Shown here piece after piece: positions 6,459-14,799 of a stretch of DNA of 19,390 nt; position 1 is the first letter of the stretch; every line of letters begins with the position of its first letter. Under the pieces are notes generated by a model that worked only from the letters and a program-made list of their open reading frames with translations, made no database searches and was not told where the DNA came from. Origin of the DNA: Lachnospiraceae bacterium (GTDB lineage Bacteria > Bacillota > Clostridia > Lachnospirales > Lachnospiraceae); assembly GCA_020860745.1 (NCBI GenBank), contig JAJBTR010000030.1, forward strand, positions 1 through 19,390. Reading direction: 5' to 3'. Position numbers and translations under genes: made by a program.

Positions 6459-8209
6459 AAGTTGTGATCGGACAGGGAAGCTGCGGTATCGCCAGCGGTG
6501 CGAAGAAGACCGAGGCGGAGTTTAAAAGACAGATTGAGGAGAGAAATCTTTCCAATGTGGTTCTGGATAAGACTGGATGCATCGGCACCTGCTATCTGGA
6601 GCCGATTGTCGATGTTTACGGTGATGACGGTGCGCTGCAGGCGCGCTATGTAAAGGTGCAGCCGGAGAAAGTTCAGTCTATCGTGGAGAAACACCTGATC
6701 GGCGGCGAGGTGGACAGTGCCAGCGTGATTCCGGAGGAGGATGCGGCGATTCTGGCAAACCAGAAGCGTATTGTCCTGCGCAACTGCGGGCTGATCAACC
6801 CGGAGCGCATTGACGAGTATATTGAGCAGGACGGCTACGAGGCGGCCAAAAAGGTTCTGACTACCATGACGCCCATGGATGTGATTGAGGAGATCAAAGT
6901 GTCCAGTCTGCGTGGGCGCGGAGGCGCCGGATTCCCCACCTGGTTTAAGTGGGACGCGGCCCGTCAGAGCGAGGGAAAGGAAAAATACATTGTCTGTAAC
7001 GCGGACGAAGGAGATCCGGGGGCGTTTATGGACCGCAGCGTTCTGGAGGGAGATCCGAACGCCGTTCTGGAGGGCATGATCATCGGCGGTTATGCAATGG
7101 GTGCCTGCGAGGGAGTGATCTATGTTCGTGCAGAGTATCCGCTGGCCATTGAGCGTCTGGAGATTGCCCTGGGACAGGCGCGGGAGAAAGGGTTTCTCGG
7201 TAAGAAAATTTTCGGCACGGACTTGGATTTTGATATCCGCATCAAAGCCGGAGCCGGCGCGTTTGTCTGCGGTGAGGAGACGGCGCTGATCGCTTCCCTG
7301 GAGGGTGAGCGCGGCATGCCGCGGTTAAAACCCCCGTTCCCCGCACAGAAGGGTTACTGGCAGAAGCCGACCAATATCAATAATGTAGAGACCTACGCCA
7401 ATGTGGCTTGGATCATCCGCAACGGCGGCGAGGCGTTTGCCGCCTACGGCACGGATCAGAGCAACGGCACAAAAGTGTTTGCCCTGGCCGGAAAGATCAA
7501 AAAGGGCGGTCTGGTGGAGGTACCCATGGGCCTGACTTTAAAGGATGTTATTTATAAGACCGGCGGCGGTATCAAGAATGACAAGACCTTTAAGGCAGTT
7601 CAGATGGGCGGTCCTTCCGGCGGATGTATTCCCGCGGAACTGATCGACACCCCGGTTTCCTACGAGCATATCAACAAGACGGGGGCCATTGTCGGCTCCG
7701 GCGGTATGATCGTCATGGATGAGAATACCTGTATGGTAGATATGGCGCGGTATTTCCTGGATTTCACCCGGAAGGAGTCCTGCGGTAAGTGTAATTACTG
7801 CCGCCTGGGGACGAAGCGCATGCTGGAGATCCTGGAGCGAATCACGAACGGCGAGGGCCGGGACGGCGATATCGAGCTGCTGGAGGAGCTGGCGATGAAA
7901 GTGCGCGACGGCGCTATGTGCGGTCTCGGACAGACTGCTCCGAATCCGATTCTGACGACTCTGAAGTATTTCAGAAACGAGTACGAGGATCATATTTACC
8001 GTCACAAATGTACCGCGAAATCATGTAAAGCCCTGATTTCCTATAAAATCACCGACAAGTGCGTGGGCTGCACGCTCTGCGCGCGCAACTGTCCGGTGGA
8101 CGCCATCAGCGGAACCGTGAAGAATCAGCACACAATCGACCCGGATAAATGTATTAAGTGCGGCAAGTGTGCGGAGAACTGCCGGTTTGACGCGATTGAG
8201 ATAGAGTAG
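6455..8209 (+). CDS. nuoF: NuoF/HydB-like flavoprotein with extra Fe-S domains, NADH and FMN binding
   Basis: A 584-residue NADH-oxidising subunit. Order of domains: an N-terminal thioredoxin-like ferredoxin domain (about 1-85; Cys10, then TGCIGTC); the FMN/NADH domain with GRGGAGF (154-160) and NADEGDPGAF (from 182); an SLBB-like segment; the NuoF [4Fe-4S] site with Cys443, Cys446, Cys449 and Cys489; and a C-terminal two-cluster ferredoxin with Cys536/539/542/546 and Cys566/569/572/576. The added N- and C-terminal Fe-S domains are typical of HydB and related bifurcating subunits, not of plain complex I NuoF. It overlaps the NuoE-like gene by 4 bases and precedes the fusion gene by 11. In Stn and HydABC complexes this flavin is the bifurcation site. 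Confidence 0.92.
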   Translation: MKVVIGQGSCGIASGAKKTEAEFKRQIEERNLSNVVLDKTGCIGTCYLEPIVDVYGDDGALQARYVKVQPEKVQSIVEKHLIGGEVDSASVIPEEDAAILANQKRIVLRNCGLINPERIDEYIEQDGYEAAKKVLTTMTPMDVIEEIKVSSLRGRGGAGFPTWFKWDAARQSEGKEKYIVCNADEGDPGAFMDRSVLEGDPNAVLEGMIIGGYAMGACEGVIYVRAEYPLAIERLEIALGQAREKGFLGKKIFGTDLDFDIRIKAGAGAFVCGEETALIASLEGERGMPRLKPPFPAQKGYWQKPTNINNVETYANVAWIIRNGGEAFAAYGTDQSNGTKVFALAGKIKKGGLVEVPMGLTLKDVIYKTGGGIKNDKTFKAVQMGGPSGGCIPAELIDTPVSYEHINKTGAIVGSGGMIVMDENTCMVDMARYFLDFTRKESCGKCNYCRLGTKRMLEILERITNGEGRDGDIELLEELAMKVRDGAMCGLGQTAPNPILTTLKYFRNEYEDHIYRHKCTAKSCKALISYKITDKCVGCTLCARNCPVDAISGTVKNQHTIDPDKCIKCGKCAENCRFDAIEIE

Positions 8210-8220
8210 GAGGGGCGGAT

Positions 8221-11200
8221 ATGGTAAAACAGTACAGAATTAATATAGATGGAAAAGAAGTGACCGCCCTGCCGGGCCAGACGATCCTGCAGGTGGCCAG
8301 AGAAAACAATATTTACATACCGACGCTGTGCTATGACGAGCGGATGGAGATTTATGGTGCCTGCGGCCTGTGCGTGGTGGAAGCGGAGGGCAATCTGAAG
8401 CTGTTAAAAGCCTGTGCCACGGAAGTTGCACCGAATATGATCATTCACACGACAAGCAAGCGCATCGAGGAATCCCGCAAGACGAACCTGGAGCTGCTGC
8501 TGTCCAACCATGTGGGCGACTGCCGTCCTCCCTGCGTCAAGGCATGTCCGGCTGAGACGGACTGTCAGGGTTATGTGGGACTGATTGCGGAGGGACGTTA
8601 TCAGGAGGCTCTGGAACTGATCAAAGAGAAAATCCCGCTGCCCGCATCCATCGGTCGCGTGTGCCCGCATCCCTGTGAGCAGGAGTGCCGCCGCGGACTC
8701 GTGGAAGAGCCGGTTTCCATCGCAAATCTGAAGCGGTTTGCCGGGGATCTGGGCCTGGCAGAGGGAGATTTCCTGCCGGAGTGCGCGGAATCAACAGGGA
8801 AAAAAGTGGCTGTGATCGGCGGAGGCCCTTACGGCCTCTCCATGGCTTATTTCCTGCGGAGAAAAGGACACGCGGTTACGATTTTTGAGGCGATGCCTTA
8901 TGCCGGCGGAATGCTTCGCTACGGCATTCCGGAATATCGCCTTCCGAAAGCAGTTCTTGAGGAGGAAGTGGATGTGATCCGCACGATGGGCGTGGAAATC
9001 CGCACGAACACGCGGGTCGGCGAGGACATTTCTTTCGCCTCCATACGAAAAAATTATGATGCGGTCTGCATCGGCATCGGCGCCTGGAAATCTACCGGCG
9101 TCCGCTGTGAGGGCGAGGATACGCCCGGCGTGATCGGCGGTATTGACTTCCTCGGCAAAATAGAGCGCGGCGAGACGTTTACCATGGGTAAAAAAGTGGC
9201 GATCGTCGGCGGCGGCAACACGGCTATGGACGCCTGCCGGAGCGCGGTTCGTCTCGGCGCGGAAAAAGTCTATAATGTCTATCGCCGGACCAAAGACGAG
9301 ATGCCGGCGGATATGGTGGAAATCGAGGAAGCGGAAGAAGAGGGAGTTATCTTTAAAAATCTGACCAACCCCTTAAAAATCCATGCCGGAGCGGATGGAC
9401 GCGTTTCTTCTATGACGTTGCAGGTGATGGAGCTGGGTGAGCCGGACGCCAGCGGCAGACGTTCTCCGAAACCGGTGGAGGGGTGCACCGAAGAACTGGA
9501 TGTGGACATGGTGATCCTGGCCATCGGACAGGCGGTGAATCCGGAGGGAATCACCGGTGTGGAATTTACGAGAAAGAACGGCATCGTTTACGATAAGAAT
9601 ACCTTTATGACGAAGCTTCCGGGCGTGTTTGCAGGCGGCGACTGCGGAAACGACAAGATTTCCATTGCAGTGGAGTCCATCGCGGATGCGAAGAAGGGCA
9701 GCGAAGTGGTTGACTCTTATCTGGCGGGCAAGGTGATCACCTACAAGCCGGAATATACGGTAAAGAGAACGGATATCACGGAGAAGACTTTTGAGGACCG
9801 GGAACGTCAGTGCCGACCGAAGCTGCAGCAGCTTTCCCCGGAAGAAAGAAAAGACAACTTCCTTGAAGTGGTGGCGTGCGGGTTTACCGAGGAGCAGGCC
9901 CGGACAGAGGCATCCCGGTGCCTGGAGTGCGGCTGCCATGATTACTTTGAGTGTAAACTGGTCGCCTACGCAAACCAGTACGACGTGAAGCCGGAGCGCA
10001 TCGCGGGTGAGATTAAGAAGACAGAATTTGACGACCCGCATCCGTTTATCCAGCGCGACCCGAATAAGTGCATCCTCTGCGGCCTGTGCGTCCGCGCCTG
10101 CGAGGAAGTGATGGGGGTTGGAGCGCTGGGCTTTGTGCAGCGTGGTTTTGACACGGTGGTTCTCCCGGCGCTGGGCAAGCGGCTGGAGGAGACCGGTTGT
10201 ATTTCCTGCGGACAGTGCGTCAGCGTCTGCCCGACCGGCGCGCTGCAGGAGCGTCTGCCGATGAAAAAACAGATTCCCCTGGCGACAGAGAAGACCGATA
10301 CCATCTGCGGATTCTGTTCCATGGGATGCGCACAGAAGACGGAGACCTGCGGCAGCCTGGCGGTGAAAGCACTTCCGGATCCGGAGGGATCGGTGAACGC
10401 AGGCGTGCTCTGCATCGGAGGCAAGTTCGGGTTCTCCAGCGCGTTAAAAGAGGAGAAGAAGGTATATGCACCGATGATGAAAGAGAGCGGCGCTTCGGCA
10501 GCTTCCGGCAACGGAGATTCGGCCTGCACGGCGAACACCTGTGAATGCGGGGGAGCAGCTGATGTATCTTTCGTGCCCACCAATTATCACGATGCGCTGG
10601 TACTTACGGCAAAATCTTTCGAGTCCGTTGCGAGACGGTACGGCAGCAAAGCAACAGCCATCGCGGTATCCGATCGCTTCACGAACGAGGAAGCCTATGT
10701 GGCGAAAAAGCTGGCGGAGCGCCTGGGCGCAAAGATCTTCAGCTTTAACAACCGCGCCTGCGGACTGGAGCCGGTGCTCGGCCTGGATGCATCGCCGAAC
10801 ACAATGGATGAGCTCCTGAGCACGGAAGTAATCCTGGCGGTGGGCTTCGACGCCCAGGCCAATCAGGTGATGCGCGTAAAGCTGATGCAGGCGGCAAAGG
10901 CCGGTGCAAAGGCGGTGCTGGTCAACCCGGTCGGATATGAGCAGGAGCACATGGAATTTGTATCAAAAGCGGTTTATACAGAGAATACGGTGGATTTCCT
11001 GAAGCAGGTTGCGAAGGCGATCGCGGAGAAAGCGATTGGCCGTGAAGTTGGCGCTGCGGGCAGTCCTGTGGGAGCGGGCAGGAGCACCGGTTCGACAGGA
11101 GCCGATACAGAAACCGTTGAGAAAACGGAAGCTTTGAAAAAGGCTGCGGAGGTATATGAGAAAGCGGGAATCAGCGGATTTGCAGAATTTGCGGCATCTC

Positions 11201-11904
11201 TGGAATCTGTACAGGTGTCTGATGAGGCAGCGGCCATCGCGGATATGTATCAGAATGCGAAGAAAGCTATGATCGTCTTCCAGCAGAATGTGGTATCCGT
11301 CTCCTGCGCACAGCTGATCGCGGACATTGCGCTGCTTTCCGGGCATCTCGGGAGCCCGCGGGACGGCATCGTGATGCTAAAGTCCAAGAATAACAGCCAG
11401 GGGCTGAACCAACTCGGCATCACAGCCGGCGCAGAGAGTATGGAAGGTGTCAAAGCTCTGCTGATTCTCGGTGAAAATCCGCCGAAGGAGATGGTCGACG
11501 AGATGGAATTCCTGGCAGTGTGTGATACACACCGGACTCCGATTGCGGAGAAAGCGTACGTAATCCTCCCGGGTACGGCTCCGATTCATGCGGAGGGCAG
11601 CTATTTCAACACGGAGCGGCGCTTCCAGGAGACTCATGCGGCGCTGGAGCCGGAGGTTCTGCTGAACAACTGGCAGATGCTCTGTGAACTGGCGGAGACA
11701 CTGGAAATCGTTTTCCCTTACGACACGGAGGAGGATATCGAGCGGGAGATGAACAGCAGGCTGGCATGGTACCGCGAGGCGTCTGAGGGAGAGATCATCG
11801 GCTGCGTGGTAAAGCCGACACAGCGGACGCTGATGGCGGTTGGCGACGACCTGTTCGCGGATCCGATGCCGAACATGGATTATCTGAAGGATATGATAAA
11901 GTAA
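8221..11904 (+). CDS. NuoG/GltD/molybdopterin-domain fusion oxidoreductase (StnC-like, NADPH and FAD binding)
   Basis: A 1227-residue fusion; ATG follows TAGGAGGGG closely. Domains: plant-type [2Fe-2S] (about 1-78; Cys37, Cys48, Cys51, Cys65); a GltD-like N-terminal Fe-S helical domain (Cys101 onward, DCRPPCVKACP and CPHPCEQEC); an FAD Rossmann motif GGGPYG (200-205) and NADPH motif GGGN (330-333), with AGGDCG closing the GltD-like part; a second GltD-type FeS stretch (CLECGC); a two-cluster ferredoxin (Cys617/620/623/627 and Cys660/663/666/670); and a molybdopterin-oxidoreductase-like region opening with Cys696, Cys699, Cys703 and Cys731. The last region is short, as in NuoG, and may lack cofactor. 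This is the layout described for StnC of Sporomusa-type transhydrogenases: electrons pass between NADPH and the NuoEF-like bifurcating module. An NADP-linked formate dehydrogenase is less likely. Confidence 0.88.
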   Translation: MVKQYRINIDGKEVTALPGQTILQVARENNIYIPTLCYDERMEIYGACGLCVVEAEGNLKLLKACATEVAPNMIIHTTSKRIEESRKTNLELLLSNHVGDCRPPCVKACPAETDCQGYVGLIAEGRYQEALELIKEKIPLPASIGRVCPHPCEQECRRGLVEEPVSIANLKRFAGDLGLAEGDFLPECAESTGKKVAVIGGGPYGLSMAYFLRRKGHAVTIFEAMPYAGGMLRYGIPEYRLPKAVLEEEVDVIRTMGVEIRTNTRVGEDISFASIRKNYDAVCIGIGAWKSTGVRCEGEDTPGVIGGIDFLGKIERGETFTMGKKVAIVGGGNTAMDACRSAVRLGAEKVYNVYRRTKDEMPADMVEIEEAEEEGVIFKNLTNPLKIHAGADGRVSSMTLQVMELGEPDASGRRSPKPVEGCTEELDVDMVILAIGQAVNPEGITGVEFTRKNGIVYDKNTFMTKLPGVFAGGDCGNDKISIAVESIADAKKGSEVVDSYLAGKVITYKPEYTVKRTDITEKTFEDRERQCRPKLQQLSPEERKDNFLEVVACGFTEEQARTEASRCLECGCHDYFECKLVAYANQYDVKPERIAGEIKKTEFDDPHPFIQRDPNKCILCGLCVRACEEVMGVGALGFVQRGFDTVVLPALGKRLEETGCISCGQCVSVCPTGALQERLPMKKQIPLATEKTDTICGFCSMGCAQKTETCGSLAVKALPDPEGSVNAGVLCIGGKFGFSSALKEEKKVYAPMMKESGASAASGNGDSACTANTCECGGAADVSFVPTNYHDALVLTAKSFESVARRYGSKATAIAVSDRFTNEEAYVAKKLAERLGAKIFSFNNRACGLEPVLGLDASPNTMDELLSTEVILAVGFDAQANQVMRVKLMQAAKAGAKAVLVNPVGYEQEHMEFVSKAVYTENTVDFLKQVAKAIAEKAIGREVGAAGSPVGAGRSTGSTGADTETVEKTEALKKAAEVYEKAGISGFAEFAASLESVQVSDEAAAIADMYQNAKKAMIVFQQNVVSVSCAQLIADIALLSGHLGSPRDGIVMLKSKNNSQGLNQLGITAGAESMEGVKALLILGENPPKEMVDEMEFLAVCDTHRTPIAEKAYVILPGTAPIHAEGSYFNTERRFQETHAALEPEVLLNNWQMLCELAETLEIVFPYDTEEDIEREMNSRLAWYREASEGEIIGCVVKPTQRTLMAVGDDLFADPMPNMDYLKDMIK

Positions 11905-11960
11905 TATCCTTGCAGGATGGCTACGTGAAGTAACGTTTTTATCAGGTGATATTATATTGA

Positions 11961-12013
11961 AAAGAAAGGGGCACGTTTCACAGAAGCTGAATCTTGTGAA
12001 GAGTGCCTTTTTT
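11961..12013 (+). terminator. Terminator after the transhydrogenase operon, probably bidirectional
   Basis: GGCAC (11970-11974) and GTGCC (12003-12007) form the base of a long hairpin whose inner part also pairs (TTCACA against TGTGAA). It is followed by TTTTTT (12008-12013) and preceded by an A-rich AAAGAAAGG, so it can also work on the opposite strand. This suits its place between converging units: the transhydrogenase operon and the - strand toxin-antitoxin genes. Confidence 0.8.
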
Positions 12014-12097
12014 CTGATCATCTGAGAGAAAGAGAAAAGCCTTCGATGAATACAATTGGAGAGTGGTTTGCGTATCTTAATTATATAATGGGTATAA

Positions 12098-12370
12098 TTA
12101 TTTGCCAAACAGCTCTGCATGTGTGCCAGTGCGGTACAAAAGTAATTCATTACCGTTGATCCGGTAGATAAGCAGCCAGTCTGGAAGAATATGACATTCC
12201 TTATACCCGGCATATTGTCCGATGAGAGTATGATCTCTGTTTTTATCAGGAAGTGAGGCAGGTATGCGGAGGGTGTCAATGATCTCCTGTATCAGATTCA
12301 TGTTGTAGTTGCGCTTGTTACAGAGTTTCATATCTTTTTTGAATCTGGTGGAATATCGGATATCAAGCAT
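12098..12370 (-). CDS. yafQ: YafQ-family type II toxin (RelE superfamily endoribonuclease)
   Basis: A 90-residue toxin of the YafQ family, which cuts mRNA on the ribosome. It starts with YSTRFKKDMKL, the usual substrate-facing helix. The catalytic and RNA-binding residues known for E. coli YafQ (His50, His63, Asp67, His87, Phe91) are all present here with a constant offset of three: His47 (RDHTL), His60 (ECHIL), Asp64 (PDWLLIY), His84 and Phe88 (GTHAELF). It should therefore be active. It follows the antitoxin with 2 bases between them. The pair is on the opposite strand to everything else in the window, as expected for an inserted module. Its 3' end overlaps a short AT-rich inverted repeat (AATTATA at 12079, TATAATT at 12093). 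Confidence 0.92.
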   Translation of the reverse strand: MLDIRYSTRFKKDMKLCNKRNYNMNLIQEIIDTLRIPASLPDKNRDHTLIGQYAGYKECHILPDWLLIYRINGNELLLYRTGTHAELFGK

Positions 12371-12372
12371 AT

Positions 12373-12582
12373 TTATCCCTCCAAAAGCATATTAAGAAAA
12401 TCCTCAGTGGAGTCAGTGAAGCGTTCTCCTCCGCCGTTATCCAGTTCAGCAATGGCTTCCAGTGTTTCAGGGTTTGGAGTTTCGTCTGGGATGGCTGCGC
12501 CCTGGAGGTATGGGATAATGTAAAACAGTTTTCCCTCCGGTATCTGATCGATAAGGTTTTTGGCAAGGTCTCTGTTGCTCAT
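12373..12582 (-). CDS. Antitoxin of the YafQ-family module
   Basis: A 69-residue acidic protein upstream of the toxin. The start MSNRD (12582) is chosen because AAAGGA sits 9 bases before it; the in-frame ATG at 12600 has no such site and includes the Shine-Dalgarno itself. The C-terminal half, ELDNGGGERFTDSTEDF, resembles the toxin-binding tail of RelB/DinJ-type antitoxins. The N-terminal half, AKNLIDQIPEGKLFYIIPYLQG, is helical but not an obvious ribbon-helix-helix DinJ domain, so its DNA-binding mode is not clear. Function as antitoxin is inferred from its position, its size, the tail and the operator-like repeats upstream. Confidence 0.8.
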   Translation of the reverse strand: MSNRDLAKNLIDQIPEGKLFYIIPYLQGAAIPDETPNPETLEAIAELDNGGGERFTDSTEDFLNMLLEG

Positions 12583-12621
12583 GGTATCACGTCCTTTCAT
12601 GAATGGTATATATTTTTGCTT

Positions 12622-12650
12622 AGTTTAACACTGTTTAACTTTAAAGACAA
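12622..12650 (-). promoter_or_regulatory. Promoter and repeat operator of the toxin-antitoxin genes
   Basis: On the - strand, TTGTCT (12650-12645) and TAAACT (12627-12622) are separated by 17 bases, each matching consensus at four of six positions. The spacer and -10 are covered by two direct copies of GTTTAAC (+ strand 12623-12629 and 12633-12639), set exactly 10 bp apart on one face of the helix, with AACA-C-TGTT centred between them. A toxin-antitoxin complex bound here would block its own transcription. Confidence 0.55.
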
Positions 12651-12688
12651 TATATCATAACAAAAGAATGCTTGTAAAGAAAAAATAC

Positions 12689-12717
12689 TTGACACCCTGC
12701 GGGAACTGTGCTACTCT
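12689..12717 (+). promoter_or_regulatory. Promoter of the ylxM-ffh operon
   Basis: TTGACA (12689-12694), a 17-base spacer, then an extended -10 TGCTACTCT (hexamer 12712-12717). Transcription would begin near 12724, only about 10 bases before ATG 12734, so the AAGGTG site at 12722-12727 may be partly cut off. It lies back to back with the antitoxin promoter, with about 40 bases between the two -35 boxes. Confidence 0.7.
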
Positions 12718-12733
12718 ACCCAAGGTGATTGAA

Positions 12734-13240
12734 ATGGAGAAAATCGGGCGTCAGGTTTTTCTGTATGATTTTTACGGGGAATTGCTGACGGAGCATCAGA
12801 AGAGTGTGTACGAGGATGTCGTGTTAAACGACCTGTCGCTGAGCGAGATTGCCCAGGAGCGGGGAATCAGCCGCCAGGGGGTGCACGATCTGATCAAACG
12901 CTGTGACCGGATTCTGAATTCCTATGAGGAGAAGCTGCATCTGGTGGAGCGGTTTATCCGCACCCGCGACGATGTCACGAGAATCTGGGAACTCTCCGGA
13001 GGACGAAGTGCAGGGGAGATGGCCTGTGCTGAATCCCGGAACGACGGGAAAAGTGACAGAGACCTGCCCGGAGCAGGTGCTGACAGAACAGATATTGTGA
13101 TTCCGGATAAGGAAGATGGCAGGATTAAAGCCGACCAGGATCTGGAAAAGGAATGCAGCGGAATGAGAGTGTACTGTAATTCGACGGATGTGATGAATGA
13201 AATTCACCGTATCTCCGGCCGTATATTAGAGGAGTTATAG
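12734..13240 (+). CDS. ylxM: YlxM-family helix-turn-helix protein of the SRP operon (UPF0122)
   Basis: A 168-residue protein. Residues 1-75 are a typical YlxM domain: [20 protein letters not shown] followed by a sigma-70 region-4-like helix-turn-helix, [24 protein letters not shown]. YlxM binds or modulates Ffh and the signal recognition particle in Firmicutes. The ATG at 12734 is chosen because conserved sequence begins there; an in-frame ATG at 12668 lies upstream of the promoter. The family is usually about 110 residues; here about 60 extra polar residues follow, ending in [19 protein letters not shown]. It sits one base before ffh, so the two are translated together. Confidence 0.88.
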   Translation: MEKIGRQVFLYDFYGELLTEHQKSVYEDVVLNDLSLSEIAQERGISRQGVHDLIKRCDRILNSYEEKLHLVERFIRTRDDVTRIWELSGGRSAGEMACAESRNDGKSDRDLPGAGADRTDIVIPDKEDGRIKADQDLEKECSGMRVYCNSTDVMNEIHRISGRILEEL

Positions 13241-13241
13241 G

Positions 13242-14621
13242 ATGGCATTTGACAGTTTGACAGAAAAACTCCAGAATGTATTTAAGAACCTGCGCAGCAA
13301 AGGACGCCTGACGGAGGCTGATGTGAAGACCGCATTGAAGGAAGTCAAGATGGCGCTTCTGGAAGCGGATGTCAATTTCCGCGTGGTGAAGCAGTTCGTC
13401 AAGGCGGTGCAGGAGCGCGCAGTCGGTTCCAATGTGATGAACGGCTTGAATCCCGGTCAGATGGTGATCAAGATCGTCAATGAAGAGATGGTCAAGATGA
13501 TGGGCTCCGAGACTGTGGAGATAAAGCTGAATCCGGGTCAGGCCACCACGATCATCATGATGGCGGGCCTTCAGGGTGCAGGTAAGACGACCACTGCCGC
13601 GAAGCTGGCGGGAAAGTATAAGCTGAAAGGAAAGAAGCCGCTGCTCGTCGCCTGTGACGTGTATCGTCCGGCCGCAATCCAGCAGTTACAGATCAACGGA
13701 GAAAAGCAGGGCGTAGAGGTCTTTTCCATGGGAGACGGCCATAAGCCCGTTGATATAGCAAAGGCTGCCGTGGAGCATGCGGCGAAGAATGGCAACAACA
13801 TCATCATCCTGGATACCGCGGGACGTCTTCACATCGATGAGGATATGATGGATGAGCTGATTGCCATCAAGGAGCATGTGGCGGTGGATCAGACGGTGCT
13901 GGTGGTGGACGCCATGACCGGTCAGGATGCGGTGAATGTGGCGGGCACGTTTGATGAGAAAGTCGGTATCGACGGCGTGATTATCACCAAGCTGGACGGC
14001 GACACCAGAGGAGGAGCCGCGCTTTCCATCCGCGCCGTGACGGGCAAGCCGATTTTTTACGCCGGCATGGGTGAGAAGCTGTCCGATCTGGAGCAGTTTT
14101 ACCCGGACCGCATGGCTTCCAGAATTCTGGGTATGGGCGATGTCCTTTCATTGATTGAGAAGGCGGAGGCCGAGATGGACCAGGAGAAAGCTGCTGAGAT
14201 GGAGCAGCGCATGCGCAAGGCGGAGTTCTCGTACAATGATTATCTGGAATCCATGAATCAGATGAAAAAGATGGGCGGCTTTGCCAGCGTTCTCGGCATG
14301 ATGCCGGGGATGAACAACGCCCAGATGAGACAGATTGAGGACGCCATGGATGATAAGAAAATGGCGCGGATTGAGGGCATCATCTACTCCATGACGCCTG
14401 AGGAGAGAGACAACCCCTCCATTATGAACCCCAGCCGCAAGCGGCGCATCGCACAGGGAGCAGGGGTGGATATCAGCGAGGTCAACCGCCTGGTGAAGCA
14501 GTTTGACCAGGCCCGGAAGATGATGAAGCAGATGACCGGCATGAAAAAAGGCCGGCGCGGTCTGGGAGGGTTCGGAGGACTCGGCGGCAAAATGGGAGGC
14601 ATGAAAGGCTTTCCGTTCTGA
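13242..14621 (+). CDS. ffh: Signal recognition particle GTPase Ffh (SRP54)
   Basis: A 459-residue full-length Ffh. An N-terminal helical bundle (MAFDSLTEKLQNVFKNLR) is followed by the SRP GTPase domain with P-loop GLQGAGKTT (109-117), DTAGR (191-195) and TKLDGD (249-254). The methionine-rich M domain runs from about 300 to the end (MMPGMNNAQM, QMTGMKKGRRG), with a glycine/methionine-rich tail. Ffh binds 4.5S RNA and signal sequences of nascent chains and delivers them to FtsY at the membrane. It starts one base after the ylxM stop; its ribosome site AGAGGAG lies inside ylxM. No anomalies. Confidence 0.97.
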   Translation: MAFDSLTEKLQNVFKNLRSKGRLTEADVKTALKEVKMALLEADVNFRVVKQFVKAVQERAVGSNVMNGLNPGQMVIKIVNEEMVKMMGSETVEIKLNPGQATTIIMMAGLQGAGKTTTAAKLAGKYKLKGKKPLLVACDVYRPAAIQQLQINGEKQGVEVFSMGDGHKPVDIAKAAVEHAAKNGNNIIILDTAGRLHIDEDMMDELIAIKEHVAVDQTVLVVDAMTGQDAVNVAGTFDEKVGIDGVIITKLDGDTRGGAALSIRAVTGKPIFYAGMGEKLSDLEQFYPDRMASRILGMGDVLSLIEKAEAEMDQEKAAEMEQRMRKAEFSYNDYLESMNQMKKMGGFASVLGMMPGMNNAQMRQIEDAMDDKKMARIEGIIYSMTPEERDNPSIMNPSRKRRIAQGAGVDISEVNRLVKQFDQARKMMKQMTGMKKGRRGLGGFGGLGGKMGGMKGFPF

Positions 14622-14642
14622 GTGAGTTTGTTATCAGCTTAT

Positions 14643-14672
14643 TCCGGTTGTCTGAGAAGCAGATTTGCCGGA
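14643..14672 (+). other. Hairpin between ffh and rpsP
   Basis: TCCGG (14643-14647) pairs with CCGGA (14668-14672), and TCTG with CAGA inside it around an AGAAG loop. There is no T-tract, so it is not a normal terminator; it could be an mRNA processing or stabilising structure. The surrounding 178-base gap holds no gene and no convincing promoter. Confidence 0.35.
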
Positions 14673-14799
14673 GTAATGTAGATAAATGGTAACTGCAATA
14701 TGTATTGATAAAAGGAAGATACGTGTTGTTTGCAGCCTTTTGTCAGTCTGACTGTATCATGCAGTTGCAAAAAGTGTAAAATACAGGAGGTGAAGTGAA

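Noticed and set aside
11377..12279. A 300-codon open frame on the - strand
   Set aside because: It crosses the end of the fusion oxidoreductase, the terminator, and part of the YafQ toxin in another frame; no protein-like motif is visible.
12668..12733. Upstream ATG for YlxM
   Set aside because: It precedes the TTGACA/TACTCT promoter, has no ribosome site, and adds 22 residues not seen in the family.
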